Assembly (NCBI GenBank): GCA_963734965.1
Contig: CAVTJK010000004.1
Coordinates: 2,478,917 to 2,542,916 of the forward strand
Direction of reading: 5' to 3'
From: UBA4742 sp963734965
GTDB lineage: Bacteria > Actinomycetota > Acidimicrobiia > Acidimicrobiales > Acidimicrobilacustridaceae
Length of the DNA stretch: 64,000 nucleotides
The position numbers and the translations under genes are program-made. Below, one piece after another: positions 25,863 through 35,408 of the stretch. The notes beneath the pieces were generated by a model. That model was given only the letters and a program-made list of their open reading frames with translations, was not told the origin of the DNA and ran no database searches. Numbering within the stretch: position 1 is the first letter of the stretch; each line of letters starts with the position of its first letter.

Positions 25863-27738
25863 TCAGGCAGGAGCGGCTTCGCCGCGCACCAGGGTCCGGT
25901 AGAGGTCGGCGTAGAGACCACCGGTGGCGAGCAGCTCGGAGTGCTCGCCCCGCTCGACGATCCGCCCCTCGTCGAGCACGAGGATCTGGTCGGCCGCGGT
26001 GATGGTCGACAGCCGGTGGGCGATCACGATGGCCGTGCGGCCGGCCAGGGCCGTGGCCAGCGCCTCTTGCACGAGCGATTCGTTCTCGGAGTCGAGGTGG
26101 CTGGTGGCCTCGTCGAGGATCACCAGCGCCGGGTCCTTGAGCAGCATCCGGGCGATGGCCAGGCGCTGCTTCTCGCCGCCCGACAGGCGGTAGCCCCGCT
26201 CGCCGACGACGGTGTCGAAGCCGTCGGGCAGGGCGGTGATGACGTCGAGGATCTGGGCGGCGCGACAGGCCTCGATCAGCTCGTGCGTCGGTGGCGTCCG
26301 GGCGGGCGTAGCGCAGGTTGGCGCCGACCGTGTCGTGGAACAGGTGAGGGTCCTGGCTGACGACGCCGATGGCGTCGTGCAGGCTGTCCTGGGTGAGGTC
26401 GCGGACGTCGTGGCCGTCGACTCGTATGGCGCCTGACGTCACGTCGTAGAGGCGCGGGATCAGCGAGCTCAGCGTGGTCTTGCCGGCGCCGGAGGGCCCG
26501 ACCAGGGCGACGAGCTGCCCGGGCTCGATGTCGGCGGTGACGCCCTTGAGCACGGCGGCGCCGATCTCGTCGGAGTGGACACCGACGCCGGGCATCTCGA
26601 GCGAGGCCAGCGACATCTCGCCGGGTGGCGGATAGCGGAACCACACGTCGTCGATCTCGAGGTGGCCCGTCGCGCCCTCGAGCTCGACGGCATCGGGATC
26701 GTCGACGATGGGATTCGTGAAGTCGAGGATCTCGAAGACGCGATCGAACGACACGAACGCGCTCATCACGTCGACACGGGCGTTGGTCAGGGCCGTCAGC
26801 GGTCCGTAGATCTGCGTGACGAAGGCGGCCATGGCCACGAGCGTCCCGACGCTCAAGGCTCCCGAGATCACCAGGTTGCCGCCGACGCCGTAGACGGCCG
26901 CGGTGCCCGCCGCCGCGACCAGGGCCAGGGCGATGAAGAAGGCCCGCCCGTACATGGCGCCCCGCACCCCGATGTCACGCACCTTGCCGGCCCGTGTCGA
27001 GAAGTGGTCGACCTCGAGGTCGTAGTCGCCGAACAACTTGACGAGCTGGGCGCCCGACACGTTGAACCGCTCGCTCATCTGGATGTTCATCGACGCGTCG
27101 AGCTCGAAGCTCTCGCGGGTGATCGACTGCATACGTCGCCCGACCCGTTTGGCCGGGAGGATGAAGATGGGCAACAGGATCAGCGCGATGACGGTGATCT
27201 GCCACTGCAGCAGGAACATGGCGGTCAGCGTGGTGGTCAGCACCACGACGTTCGACACGACCGATCCGAGGGTGCTGGTCAGCGCCCGCTGGGCGCCGAG
27301 CACGTCGTTGTTCATGCGGCTGATCAGGGCACCGGTCTGGGTCTGGGTGAAGAACCCGATCGGCATCCGCTGCACGTGGTCGAACAGGCGGACGCGCAGG
27401 TCGTAGATGAGGCCCTCGCCGATGCGGGCCGACCAGTAGCGATCGAACCAGCCCAGGGCCTGGGTGCTCATGGCCGCGGCCACGCTGATCAGGGCCAGGA
27501 CGGTCACGGCCTTGCGATCGTGCTGGGGGATGGCCTCGTCGATGATCTGGCGCACGAGCAAGGGCGGCACCAGGGCGATCAGCGCCTCGAGCACGATGAC
27601 CAGGACGTAGCCGCCCAGCATCCACTTGTAGGGGCGGGCGAACTCGAGTGAGCGGCGGACCACGCCCTTGCGCAGCGTGATGCCCTCGATCTTGCTCGGG
27701 TCCGAGCCCATGAGCATGTGGGGGTTCATCCGCATCAT
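25863..27738 (-). CDS. ABC exporter half-transporter, interrupted by one frameshift
   Basis: About 625 residues when repaired. The N-terminal exporter membrane domain (about 35-330) and the NBD with Walker A GPSGAGKTT are in one frame. After RYARPDATD the reading frame breaks at about 26285. In the other frame the protein continues with DELIEACRAAQ, the signature LSGGEKQRLAIARMLLKDP, Walker B LVILDEATSHLD (catalytic Glu present) and the H-loop IAHRLST. Deleting one C restores a normal exporter, so an assembly error is likely. Exporters with this single TMD-NBD build act as homodimers. The start ATG follows Met-rich residues MMRMNPHML. Confidence 0.88.
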
Positions 27739-27879
27739 CCCCGCCAGGCTAGGGCTCGCTCACCGGCGCTCCTCGGCCTTGGCTGTGGTTCGCACTACAC
27801 CTTGGTCGGGGAAAAGGACGAAACACGTGTGGCGCGATCGCGGGCGCCGACGGTCTAACCGGTGGGAGGTGGCACTCGG

Positions 27880-28341
27880 ATGAAGGCGACGGCGTCGGAT
27901 GAGCACGTGGCCTTTGCCTCCTTCGCCGCCGAGGCCGAGCCTCGTCTGCGCCGGGCGTTGGCCGGTGCGCGCCGGCGGGACGACGTGCCGGATGCCGTGG
28001 CCGAGGCGCTGGCCTACGCGTGGGCGAACTGGGACGCCGTCGCGGCCATGGAGAACCCGCACGGCTACCTGTACCGCGTGGCGCTGTCGAAGACCCGCAG
28101 TCGACGATCGCTCGAGCTTCCAGCACCCAGCGAACTGGGGTTGCCCGACGTCGAGCCCGGGTTGGTGCCGGCCCTGCTCGCCCTGACCGAATCACAGCGA
28201 GCGGCGGTGTGGCTCACCAAGGCCTGCGGGTGGACCTACCGCGAGGCGGCCGAGGCCCTGGGGATCTCGCCCTCGGCGGTTGGCACCCACGTCGAGCGAG
28301 GGATGGCCGCGTTGCGCGCCCAGATCGGAGACGCACCATGA
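27880..28341 (+). CDS. ECF-like RNA polymerase sigma factor
   Basis: 153 residues. A compact, weakly conserved region 2 is followed by a clear region 4 helix-turn-helix (LTESQRAAVWLTKACGWTY, then REAAEALGISPSAVGTHVERG). The ATG at 27880 has the ribosome site GGGAGGTG eight bases upstream; the GTG at 27862 is less likely. Its stop overlaps the start of a membrane-anchored protein (ATGA), the usual sigma/anti-sigma layout. It is a probable extracytoplasmic-function sigma factor; the target promoters are not visible. Confidence 0.8.
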   Translation: MKATASDEHVAFASFAAEAEPRLRRALAGARRRDDVPDAVAEALAYAWANWDAVAAMENPHGYLYRVALSKTRSRRSLELPAPSELGLPDVEPGLVPALLALTESQRAAVWLTKACGWTYREAAEALGISPSAVGTHVERGMAALRAQIGDAP

Positions 28342-29753
28342 TCACCGATGCCGAGCTCGGGCTCGCCCTCACGCAGTACGCCGGATGCCTTGTCGGCGAC
28401 GATCGTGGCGACCCAGCCCGACGCCGCCTCCGCGGCGTTTCGGCGACCGGATCGGCCCCTGACGGGGCGCGATCGGTCGCCAAGAGCCCCTTGGATGCGA
28501 GGGAACGGGTCCCGGTTGGCCTTGGCCGCCGCGATCGTCGTGTTCGCGCTGATCGCGGCCGCCATCGTCGTGATCGGCCGCCACGATTCGCCGCCCGCCG
28601 GAGCCCCAGGTTGGACGAAGCTGCCGGCCGCGCCGCTGGGGCATCGCGTCGTGCCGGTGGTCGTGTGGTCCGGCAAGGAGTGGCTCGTGTTCGGCGGCGA
28701 GAACAACACCGTTGACCCGGGACCGGCAGAGATCATCGGCTACGCCCCTGGTTACACCGCCCCGCCCACCACCGCCGCTCCGCCCGACTCGGATCCGTAT
28801 CCCGAGGACGGCGCCGCCTACGACCCCGAGGCGAAGACGTGGACACGGATCCCCACCGTGGATCTGGGCGGCCGCCTGCCAACGACCGTTGCTCAGCCCG
28901 GGATCGCCGCTGACCGTTTTGGGCAGCGACTTGTCGGCATGCGCCCCACGGCCCAGTCGATTCCTCGAGAGCCGGGCCGGGCGGTGCGACCTATGACCCG
29001 AACACGAAGAAGTGGCTCTCGCTCCCAGCCATGCCCGACGACCTCAGTTGCGAGCCGGACGGTACGTGGCTCGGTTCAGTGCTGTACGTGACGGCCATCA
29101 CTGCCGATCTCCACAACACCACGTTCGGGTCCTACGATCCGGCCACGCGGCGTTGGACGGAGCGCGCGGCTCCGCCGGCCGCCCCGCCCGCGGGCGGCGG
29201 CACGCTCGTCGCCTCTGGCGGTCGTCTGTACGACTTCGTCCCCGCTGAAGCCGCCAGCACGGAGCCGAACGGGCCGGCGGCGTCGCCAGCGCGCGTCGCT
29301 TCGTTCGATCCGCACACGGGTCGATGGGCCGTCGTGGCCACCCCACCTATCGACGCGCAGCAGCTGGTCGACGTGGCCGGGCGCCCGGTTGCATGGGATG
29401 GCTCGAGGGGCGCCGTTCTCGATGTCACCACGGGCACCTGGCAGGCGCTGGCCGCCATGCCGTTGGATCGTCGTGCCACGACTGTCGTGGCCGTCGGGTC
29501 ACGCATGGTCGTGTGGGGCGGATCCCAGGCCGGGGATCAGTCTGACCCCACCACGCCTGTTCCCAGCTTCGACGACGGAGCGGCCTATGACTTCGCCACG
29601 GGAGCGTGGAGCGTGCTGCCCCTCAGCCCCATCTCGGGCCGGTTCGCCGAGGGCGTAGCCGGATCGTCCGACTCGATGTTCGTCTGGGGCGGATCCAACA
29701 CCAGCCGATTCGGCCAACCGCTGGACGACGGTGCCATCCTCGAGTTCGGCTGA
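28338..29753 (+). CDS. Membrane-anchored kelch-repeat protein (possible anti-sigma), with at least two frameshifts
   Basis: Starts at ATG 28338 (MITDAELGLALTQYA), four bases before the sigma factor ends. After an early frame change near 28383 (one extra G) the protein continues through a cytosolic segment. A transmembrane helix follows (LALAAAIVVFALIAAAIVVIG, read in two parts), then an extracellular kelch-type beta-propeller. Repeats carry VVVWSGKEWLVFGG, GAAYDPEAKTW, YDPNTKKW, YDPATRRW, MVVWGGSQ and AAYDFATGAW. A second frame change lies at about 28940-28990. The repaired length is about 470 residues. The layout suggests an anti-sigma factor with an extracellular sensor; no zinc-type anti-sigma motif is seen. 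Confidence 0.7.
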
Positions 29754-29764
29754 CGCGCCGCCGA

Positions 29765-30214
29765 TCAGACGCGGGCGACGGGGTCGGCGCCGGCGAGCAG
29801 CATCGGGAGCAGGTCGTCGATGTCGATCGGCGAGTGCCCGACGAGATCGCACGGGTCGAGGTCGGTGCACCCCGGCGCGTCCAAAGGCAGGCCGGTCGCA
29901 TCGTGGCGACGCCGTTCGAGCGCGCCGTCGATGTGGTCGTACAGCCCTCGGTAGGCGGCGGCGCCCTGCTCGGCTGCGGGCCCGATCTGATCGCCGACCA
30001 GACCGGCGACCATGGCATCTGACCAACCGACGAGCTGTTCCCGCAGGGCCGGTGCGCACCAGGCGGCATCGCCGATCATGACGATGAGCAGCCAGGCCGC
30101 GGTATCGGTCACGAACCGGGCCGGCTCGTCGCGGTCGACGACGCTCAACAGGTGCGTGCACGCGTGGCGCACGGCCGGCGGAGGGATTGTCTCTCGGTCG
30201 AGGGTGGACGGCAT
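29765..30214 (-). CDS. Truncated cytochrome P450-like protein
   Basis: 149 residues from ATG 30214 (MPSTLDRETI). The segment AAWLLIVMIGDAAWC...REQLVGWSDAMVAG resembles the C-to-G helix region of bacterial P450s, and the C-terminus DIDDLLPMLLAGADPVARV looks like an I helix (LLLAGxxT). The gene stops there: no ExxR, no heme-ligand Cys region, and the N-terminal 100 residues are also missing. It may be a decayed P450 or a small derived protein. It lies downstream of the cyclic-nucleotide-binding gene on the same strand. The P450 relation is inferred by pattern only. Confidence 0.4.
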   Translation of the reverse strand: MPSTLDRETIPPPAVRHACTHLLSVVDRDEPARFVTDTAAWLLIVMIGDAAWCAPALREQLVGWSDAMVAGLVGDQIGPAAEQGAAAYRGLYDHIDGALERRRHDATGLPLDAPGCTDLDPCDLVGHSPIDIDDLLPMLLAGADPVARV

Positions 30215-30320
30215 CAAGCGGTGCAGCGACACGGTGTCTCCTGGATCGGCCGGCACGAGTCGCCGCCCGGGCGGCGCCCGCACGCCTCGCCCTCACCCGG
30301 GCGGCGAATCGACTGATGGA

Positions 30321-30836
30321 TCATGCGGTCAACGCCAGGTCGTCGACGAGAGGCCGGTCCGACTCCGCCTGGGCCAACAGTCGCGAGGCGATCGGCGAGG
30401 CGATGTCGATGAGCCCGAACAGCTCGCGAGTCTCGAAGACCCGCACCTCGACCTCGCCGTCGGCCACGACCGAGGCGACGGCCGGAACATGGCTGAGGAT
30501 CGAGCGCCCACCGATGTGGTCGCCCGGGCCGATCTGGTCGACCACGCCGCCGTCGATGCATCGGTTGGCCCGTCCATTGGTCAACAGGATGAACTCCCGG
30601 GCCTGAGCGCCCTGGCGCGCCAGCACGGCGCCGCCGGCCAGGGTCAGGGGCGTGCCCAGCCGGGCGATCCGGGTCAGCTCCCGCCGGCTGCAGCCGGCGA
30701 ACAAGGGCAGTCCCGCCAAGCCCTCGATCGTCGGCAGCACTGCCGAGCTGACCCGGATTTCGCGCCGGTCCCGCACCTGGTGGAAGACATCGTACACAAC
30801 GGTGTAGACCCGACGGGTGATGTATGATGCACGCAT
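30321..30836 (-). CDS. Cyclic-nucleotide-binding domain protein without DNA-binding domain
   Basis: 171 residues from ATG 30836 (MRASYITRRV). A Crp-type cNMP-binding beta-roll fills residues about 55-165 (LPLFAGCSRRELTRIARLG, GAVLARQGAQAREFILLTNGRA, GPGDHIGGRSILSHVPAVASVVA). The Arg-containing phosphate cassette position reads GGRSILS. No helix-turn-helix follows, so it is a stand-alone sensor. A perfect ATGTAC palindrome lies two bases upstream of the start codon. It is downstream of the DyP peroxidase on the same strand (106 bases). Confidence 0.8.
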   Translation of the reverse strand: MRASYITRRVYTVVYDVFHQVRDRREIRVSSAVLPTIEGLAGLPLFAGCSRRELTRIARLGTPLTLAGGAVLARQGAQAREFILLTNGRANRCIDGGVVDQIGPGDHIGGRSILSHVPAVASVVADGEVEVRVFETRELFGLIDIASPIASRLLAQAESDRPLVDDLALTA

Positions 30837-30838
30837 AG

Positions 30839-30853
30839 ATGTACTATGTACAT
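30839..30853. promoter_or_regulatory. Perfect palindromic operator ATGTAC-TAT-GTACAT
   Basis: 15-base inverted repeat with 6-base arms and a 3-base spacer immediately upstream of the cyclic-nucleotide-binding gene, in an AT-rich patch. The same TGTAC-N3-GTACA design recurs upstream of the TetR gene at 35298-35310, pointing to a shared regulator. Confidence 0.6.
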
Positions 30854-30942
30854 ATCCCTGCCGGGGTGTCAATGGGAATGAGATGAAATCGCTCCTCCCC
30901 GGGCCGAGCTCCCGAATCCCAGGTCGGGGCCGGCTGGCGAGA

Positions 30943-32352
30943 TCAGCCCGGCGAGCCGGCGGCCAGGTGAGCCAGGCCGGCCAGGCTGGGCAGGAACGTG
31001 TAGGCCCCGCCGACCGTGCGGACGAGGAGCGGGGGCCGCAGCTGAACCGTCTCGTCGGGATCACGCTGGTGATCCGGGCAGAAGACAAAGGGTGGGTCGA
31101 GGTCTCCGTGGTTTCCGACGAGCGGATCGTTGGTCCCCGTGATCCGCGGGTCCTGGAAACCGAGGTTGATCCAGTCGAACTGCATCGACTCGAACTGGGC
31201 GGCCAGGTTGGCGCACAGGAAGTTGCCGAGAAGGCCGCGAGCGGCGCTGGACGGATGGGACGGATCGAACGGCGGGCCATAGGGCATGCCCCGCCGGACG
31301 AGGCGTCGGGTCTGGTTGCTCGCCCGCTGGACGATGGTCGAGTCGCGAGGGTTGGCTCGGCGAACGTGGGCGCCGAGAGGACAGCGGTGGCCGTCGGGGT
31401 CGTCCGCGAAGGTCATCTCACCCGTCACGGGGTCCACGTCCGCCAACGGGGTGCCATCCAGATGGCGACCGCACAGCTTGGCTGCCACCAGGTCTGGGGT
31501 GAGGCCGGGCGCACTGGAGGCGTCGAGGAGGAACCGATGGAACGCCTCCACATCCTGCTCGAGCACCCGGAAGGCGTTGAACGTGCCCGAGCGGCCCAGG
31601 ACATGGGGGGAGGGGATGCGCCAGTGGACATGAGCCATCGTGCTGGGCTGTCCCACGATGACCGTGCCGAGGGGCGAGTATCCGCCCTCCGCGACGGTTC
31701 CAGGACCTGTGTCGATGCCCTTGAAGCGCGGCTGGGCCACGCCGTCGACATAGCCGAAGTGCACCACCCTCGGGTCGCCGGCGGCCGCCCACTTCGTGTG
31801 ATCGACGTCGGCCTCGCCGGTGGACGCGTTGGCCAGGGCCCGCCCGTCCCAAAGGTCACCGACCAGCGCGACGCCGCGGTCGGATCGGCCCAAGAGGTCC
31901 TGAGTGGTGTCGTCGAGATGCTCGGTCGTCGCCGCGTGGAGGGTGACGATGGCGTCGACCCGCTCGGGATGGTTGAGACCGCCCCGCCAGTGCTCGGGGG
32001 CGTTGGCCCCGACGTCGCCGATGACCGGCGCGCGCTCGACCATCCCCTCGCGGAACTCCGGTGGGAACGTGTCGAGCGAGGACGCGGGCACGCCCAGGGC
32101 GGCCAGTCCGTGGAACGTGAAGCCGATGTTGAGGCAGGTGCCGGGGTCGGGGCGGGTGGTCCAGCGCCCGCCCGCCGTCACGCGTGGGCCGGAGGAGCCG
32201 TCATCGATGAGGGCGGCGATCAGCGACTGCGCCTGCCGCCGATCCTGGATCTCCAGGACCAGATGACGCACCAGCGAGTAGCCGCTCCCGTACGCCCGCA
32301 GGATGTTGCCCTGGATCTCGGCGGCGAGGGCCTCGGGGTCGGTGGCGGTCAC
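30943..32352 (-). CDS. DyP-type heme peroxidase
   Basis: 469 residues. The dye-decolourising peroxidase motif GXXDG appears as FGYVDGVAQPRF (about 209-220), and the distal/heme region contains CPLGAHVRRANPRD, with the proximal His and Arg. The N-terminus IQGNILRAYG and GFTFHGLAALGVP are typical of the long bacterial subgroup. There is no signal peptide, so it is cytosolic. It starts at GTG 32352, seven bases after the unknown upstream gene, without a clear ribosome site, so coupling by re-initiation is likely. Substrate not predictable. Confidence 0.9.
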   Translation of the reverse strand: MTATDPEALAAEIQGNILRAYGSGYSLVRHLVLEIQDRRQAQSLIAALIDDGSSGPRVTAGGRWTTRPDPGTCLNIGFTFHGLAALGVPASSLDTFPPEFREGMVERAPVIGDVGANAPEHWRGGLNHPERVDAIVTLHAATTEHLDDTTQDLLGRSDRGVALVGDLWDGRALANASTGEADVDHTKWAAAGDPRVVHFGYVDGVAQPRFKGIDTGPGTVAEGGYSPLGTVIVGQPSTMAHVHWRIPSPHVLGRSGTFNAFRVLEQDVEAFHRFLLDASSAPGLTPDLVAAKLCGRHLDGTPLADVDPVTGEMTFADDPDGHRCPLGAHVRRANPRDSTIVQRASNQTRRLVRRGMPYGPPFDPSHPSSAARGLLGNFLCANLAAQFESMQFDWINLGFQDPRITGTNDPLVGNHGDLDPPFVFCPDHQRDPDETVQLRPPLLVRTVGGAYTFLPSLAGLAHLAAGSPG

Positions 32353-32359
32353 GAGGAGA

Positions 32360-32998
32360 TCACCAACCGACTTCGAGCGCGTCGCGGATCTGGCTCGCCG
32401 AGAACCCGGGATAGTTGCGATACAGCCCCAACTGCAGATCCGGGTGGCGTTCGAACAGCACCAGGATGCGGCGCGGGAGCGTCGTCAGGTCGGGTGAGAT
32501 GTCCGTGATGTCCCCAGGGAGCTGGAACGCGTCGTGGCGTTCGATCCACTCGGTGAACTCGTCGACGTGGAACCCGACGGGCAGGGGCGGGGGGTCGGCC
32601 ACGAAGCCCATCAACATGTCGAAAGCAGGACCGATGGCGGCGATGAAGTCGCGCAGGTAGCCCGCCATGTCACCGTCGTAGATCGAGAACATGCACAGGT
32701 TGCGTCCGATGAGATCGAATCGGGCGAAGTGAACCGTGCCCACGTTGTTCAGCCCGGCCAGGATCTGGTCAGTGGCGCTGTAGAGGCCCTGGGCCAGCTG
32801 AGCGCGGACGACCACGCTTCTCCAGCGCAACGGCATGATGAGGTTCATCGAGCGCTGGAGGTTGTCCGACGGCGCCATCGAGGGACGCCGAGGCGGGACG
32901 TAGTCGGTCCCGATCCGCGCCCAGACCTTGGCCAGCGCGGCGCCGAGCAGCTGGTCCCGCATCGTGGCGATCGGGACGGCGGGCCTTCGTTGGGTCAC
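32360..32998 (-). CDS. Uncharacterised protein coupled to the DyP peroxidase
   Basis: 212 residues from GTG 32998 (VTQRRPAVPI), chosen because GGAGG lies at the right distance; the next ATG (32962) has no ribosome site. I do not recognise a named family. The stretch NNVGTVHFARFDLIGRNLC, MFSIYDGDMAGYLRDFIAAIG has the look of a dimeric alpha-beta-barrel half domain. The end contains FERHPDLQLGLYRNYPGF. It sits directly upstream of the DyP peroxidase gene (7-base gap) and diverges from the catalase-like gene by only 31 bases, so a role in peroxide or heme chemistry is a contextual guess. Confidence 0.65.
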   Translation of the reverse strand: MTQRRPAVPIATMRDQLLGAALAKVWARIGTDYVPPRRPSMAPSDNLQRSMNLIMPLRWRSVVVRAQLAQGLYSATDQILAGLNNVGTVHFARFDLIGRNLCMFSIYDGDMAGYLRDFIAAIGPAFDMLMGFVADPPPLPVGFHVDEFTEWIERHDAFQLPGDITDISPDLTTLPRRILVLFERHPDLQLGLYRNYPGFSASQIRDALEVGW

Positions 32999-33029
32999 GG
33001 GAGCCTCCGTCGAGCTAGGTTCATGCCCG

Positions 33030-34031
33030 GTGGTCAAGTCGGCTGAGTTGATCGACGACATCCTGAGGCTGTTCCCCGGGAACTGTCCGTGGACACGACC
33101 GGTGCACACGCACGGGATCGGTGGGCGCGGGACGTTCCGGGCCTCGTCGGTGGCGGCGTCCTACAGCCGCGCCGCGCACTTCACCCAGCCGAAGGTGGAC
33201 GTCGCGGTCCGGTTCTCGAACGGCTCGGGCCTGCCGATCCAGCGTGACTCGTTGCCGGATGTACGAGGTATGGCTGTGCGCTTCTTCGTCAACGGCGATC
33301 ACTCCGACTGGACCGACCTGATCTCGATGACGCTCCCGGTCTTCTTCACGCCAACCGTCCCCGAGTTCCGAGCGTTCGCCGCCGCGTCGATACCGAGGCC
33401 CAGGCCGAAGCAGTCGCGGCTGACCAAGCTGATCGCCAGCGTCATGCTGGCCCCTCCGATCGCCCCGCTCGACCCCGGGGTGACCACCTCGGGTGACCTC
33501 GGCGCGCTGGCCTACGCCGACGCCCACCACTCGTCGTGCCCGGCGGTGCTCGGTATGGCGGCACCGGTGACCGGCAGCTACGCCGGGGCGACCTACCACG
33601 CGGTGCACGCCTTCGAACTGACGGCGACTGACGGGACCCAGCGCTTCGTGCGCTTCTCCTGGGAATCCGAGGGCGGGCAACGGGTGCACAGCAGCACTTC
33701 GGAGGTCTACCTCTTCGATGACCTCCGCCGCCGGGTCGCGGCGGGGCGGGCGAGCTTCGTGCTGCGGGCCCAGGTGGCCGAGTCCGGTGACGACCTGACG
33801 GATCCGACTCGGGCGTGGCCGATGTCGCGTCGGCGCCTGACCCTCGGTCGCCTCGTGGTCGACGAGATCCCCGACGATCAAGCCACCGGGTGCGAGGACC
33901 TCGAGTTCGACCCGGGTCGGATGGTCGACGGCATCGCGCTGTCCGCCGACCCGGTCCTGCGGGCCCGCGAGGCCGTCTACGCCGCATCGGCAGCACGCCG
34001 CAAGCGGGCCCGGACCCGACCCAGGCCGTAG
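33030..34031 (+). CDS. Catalase-family heme protein (catalase-related peroxidase)
   Basis: 333 residues from GTG 33030. Catalase core motifs are visible near the N-terminus: RPVHTHGIGGRGTFRAS (distal His), then VDVAVRFSNGSG and DVRGMAVRFFV, and PVFFTPTVPEF. It is shorter than classical catalases (about 480 residues) and lacks the usual proximal Tyr motif in the form RxFxYxDxxxxR, so it belongs to the minimal catalase-related group that includes peroxidases and allene oxide synthases. It is divergent from the DyP-unit genes. A basic C-terminal tail (ARRKRARTRPRP) is unusual. Confidence 0.82.
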   Translation: MVKSAELIDDILRLFPGNCPWTRPVHTHGIGGRGTFRASSVAASYSRAAHFTQPKVDVAVRFSNGSGLPIQRDSLPDVRGMAVRFFVNGDHSDWTDLISMTLPVFFTPTVPEFRAFAAASIPRPRPKQSRLTKLIASVMLAPPIAPLDPGVTTSGDLGALAYADAHHSSCPAVLGMAAPVTGSYAGATYHAVHAFELTATDGTQRFVRFSWESEGGQRVHSSTSEVYLFDDLRRRVAAGRASFVLRAQVAESGDDLTDPTRAWPMSRRRLTLGRLVVDEIPDDQATGCEDLEFDPGRMVDGIALSADPVLRAREAVYAASAARRKRARTRPRP

Positions 34032-34063
34032 GTGGTCGCTCGTCCCGACGGCGGGCCGGGCTC

Positions 34064-35281
34064 TCATGGGTCGCACCACACGACGCTTCCGGTGGAATCG
34101 AGGGCGCGGCGAGCGTCGCGCTCTCCCAGCTCGATCGCGCCGGCGATGAAGTCGGGGTCGAACAGCAGGTAGCTCAACACCTCGCAGCGCTCGTGTTCTC
34201 GAGCGAACAACGTGCGAGGAAGGGCCCGTACCCACGCGAGGAGACCACGATGGCGGCCCCGTCCGCCCGCTATGACCTCGGCGGCCAGGTCGCCCAAGGT
34301 TCCCGACGTCTCGGGACCGGCGAAGAGGTAGGGGATCCGCTCCGACTCCGCCACGGGGGAGCCCACCGCGGTCGACGCAGGCGGCTGGTGAACCGGCCCC
34401 GTGGCCTGCTGGTTCCTGATCCTGAGCGTCTGGAGGTCCTCGATCATGCGATCGGCCAGAACCGCGTGCATCACCTGGGAGAGACCACCTGACACTCCAG
34501 GAGCGGGAGCCACGGGGTGACCGACGGGGGGCGGCAGATCGAGGTCCTTGGGACTGGTCGCCACGATGACCACTCGGTTGGCTCCGAGGACCAGCGCCGG
34601 CTTGATCGGCGTGTTGAGACGCAGGCCGCCGTCGCGATACCAGGTCGGCCCATCTTGATGGTCGTCGACCAGGACCGCCGGGAACACGACCGGCATGGCC
34701 GAAGAAGCGATGACGTGTCTGCTGCCCAGCTGGACATCGCGATAGTCGATGCCCCGATCGGGATCGGGGGAGGGGAGGGTCGACGCCGGGGACTGAGCCA
34801 CGAACATGCGGGTCCGGTGGTCGGCCTCGGTCGTCGCCGACACGGCTACGGCCTCGAGCAGTTCGCCGTGGCGCAGGTTCTCGTGGATCTGGCCCCATGG
34901 GATCAACCGATCGAGCGTCGACCACAGGGGCGCCGTGTCGAGCAGGCCGATGGGTGGTCGGGGCCGGCCCCTCAAGACATCGGCGATCGACGAGGTCAAG
35001 GCGACGGTCGCGCCCAACGGCACGGGGCGATACACGCAGCCGGCGTCGATCGACCGCCACAGGTCGAGGACCCGGCGTGATGCTTCTGCGGCGCCGTAGT
35101 TGATCAGTGAGGCGAATCCGGCGGCGTTTATGGCGCCGGCGCTCGTCCCGACGAACACCGTCGGGCGTTGGCCGGCGGCCTCGAGCGCGGGTAGGAGGAC
35201 CGAGAGCGCGCCGGCCTCGTAGGCCCCTCGGGCCCCCGCGCCCGCCACCACCACCCCACACCTGTCCACGGCCACGCCCAA
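34064..35281 (-). CDS. Patatin-like phospholipase
   Basis: 405 residues. The patatin oxyanion loop GAGARGAYEAGAL (about 14-26), nucleophile elbow GTSAG (about 44-48) and catalytic Asp in the YRDGGLRLNTP segment (about 215-225) are all present. A Ser-Asp dyad lipase acting on membrane lipids is expected; no signal peptide is seen. It is divergent from the TetR gene, and a TGTAC palindrome lies 17 bases upstream of its start, so it is probably under that regulator's control. Confidence 0.88.
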   Translation of the reverse strand: MGVAVDRCGVVVAGAGARGAYEAGALSVLLPALEAAGQRPTVFVGTSAGAINAAGFASLINYGAAEASRRVLDLWRSIDAGCVYRPVPLGATVALTSSIADVLRGRPRPPIGLLDTAPLWSTLDRLIPWGQIHENLRHGELLEAVAVSATTEADHRTRMFVAQSPASTLPSPDPDRGIDYRDVQLGSRHVIASSAMPVVFPAVLVDDHQDGPTWYRDGGLRLNTPIKPALVLGANRVVIVATSPKDLDLPPPVGHPVAPAPGVSGGLSQVMHAVLADRMIEDLQTLRIRNQQATGPVHQPPASTAVGSPVAESERIPYLFAGPETSGTLGDLAAEVIAGGRGRHRGLLAWVRALPRTLFAREHERCEVLSYLLFDPDFIAGAIELGERDARRALDSTGSVVWCDP

Positions 35282-35297
35282 TCAGCAGTACAGTAGA

Positions 35298-35310
35298 TGT
35301 ACAAGGTACA
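35298..35310. promoter_or_regulatory. Palindromic operator TGTAC-AAG-GTACA
   Basis: Perfect 5-base arms with a 3-base spacer in the patatin/TetR divergent promoter region. It matches the palindrome at 30839-30853 in arm sequence and spacing. It is a likely binding site for the TetR regulator encoded about 100 bases away. Confidence 0.6.
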
Positions 35311-35408
35311 CCTCGACGGTGTCCCAGTCCTGCAGAACGGCTCGCGGGGGCCGGACTGGGGCAGGCGAGAACGACGAGTTCGTCACCAGCTCGGCCAGAA
35401 AGGTCACG

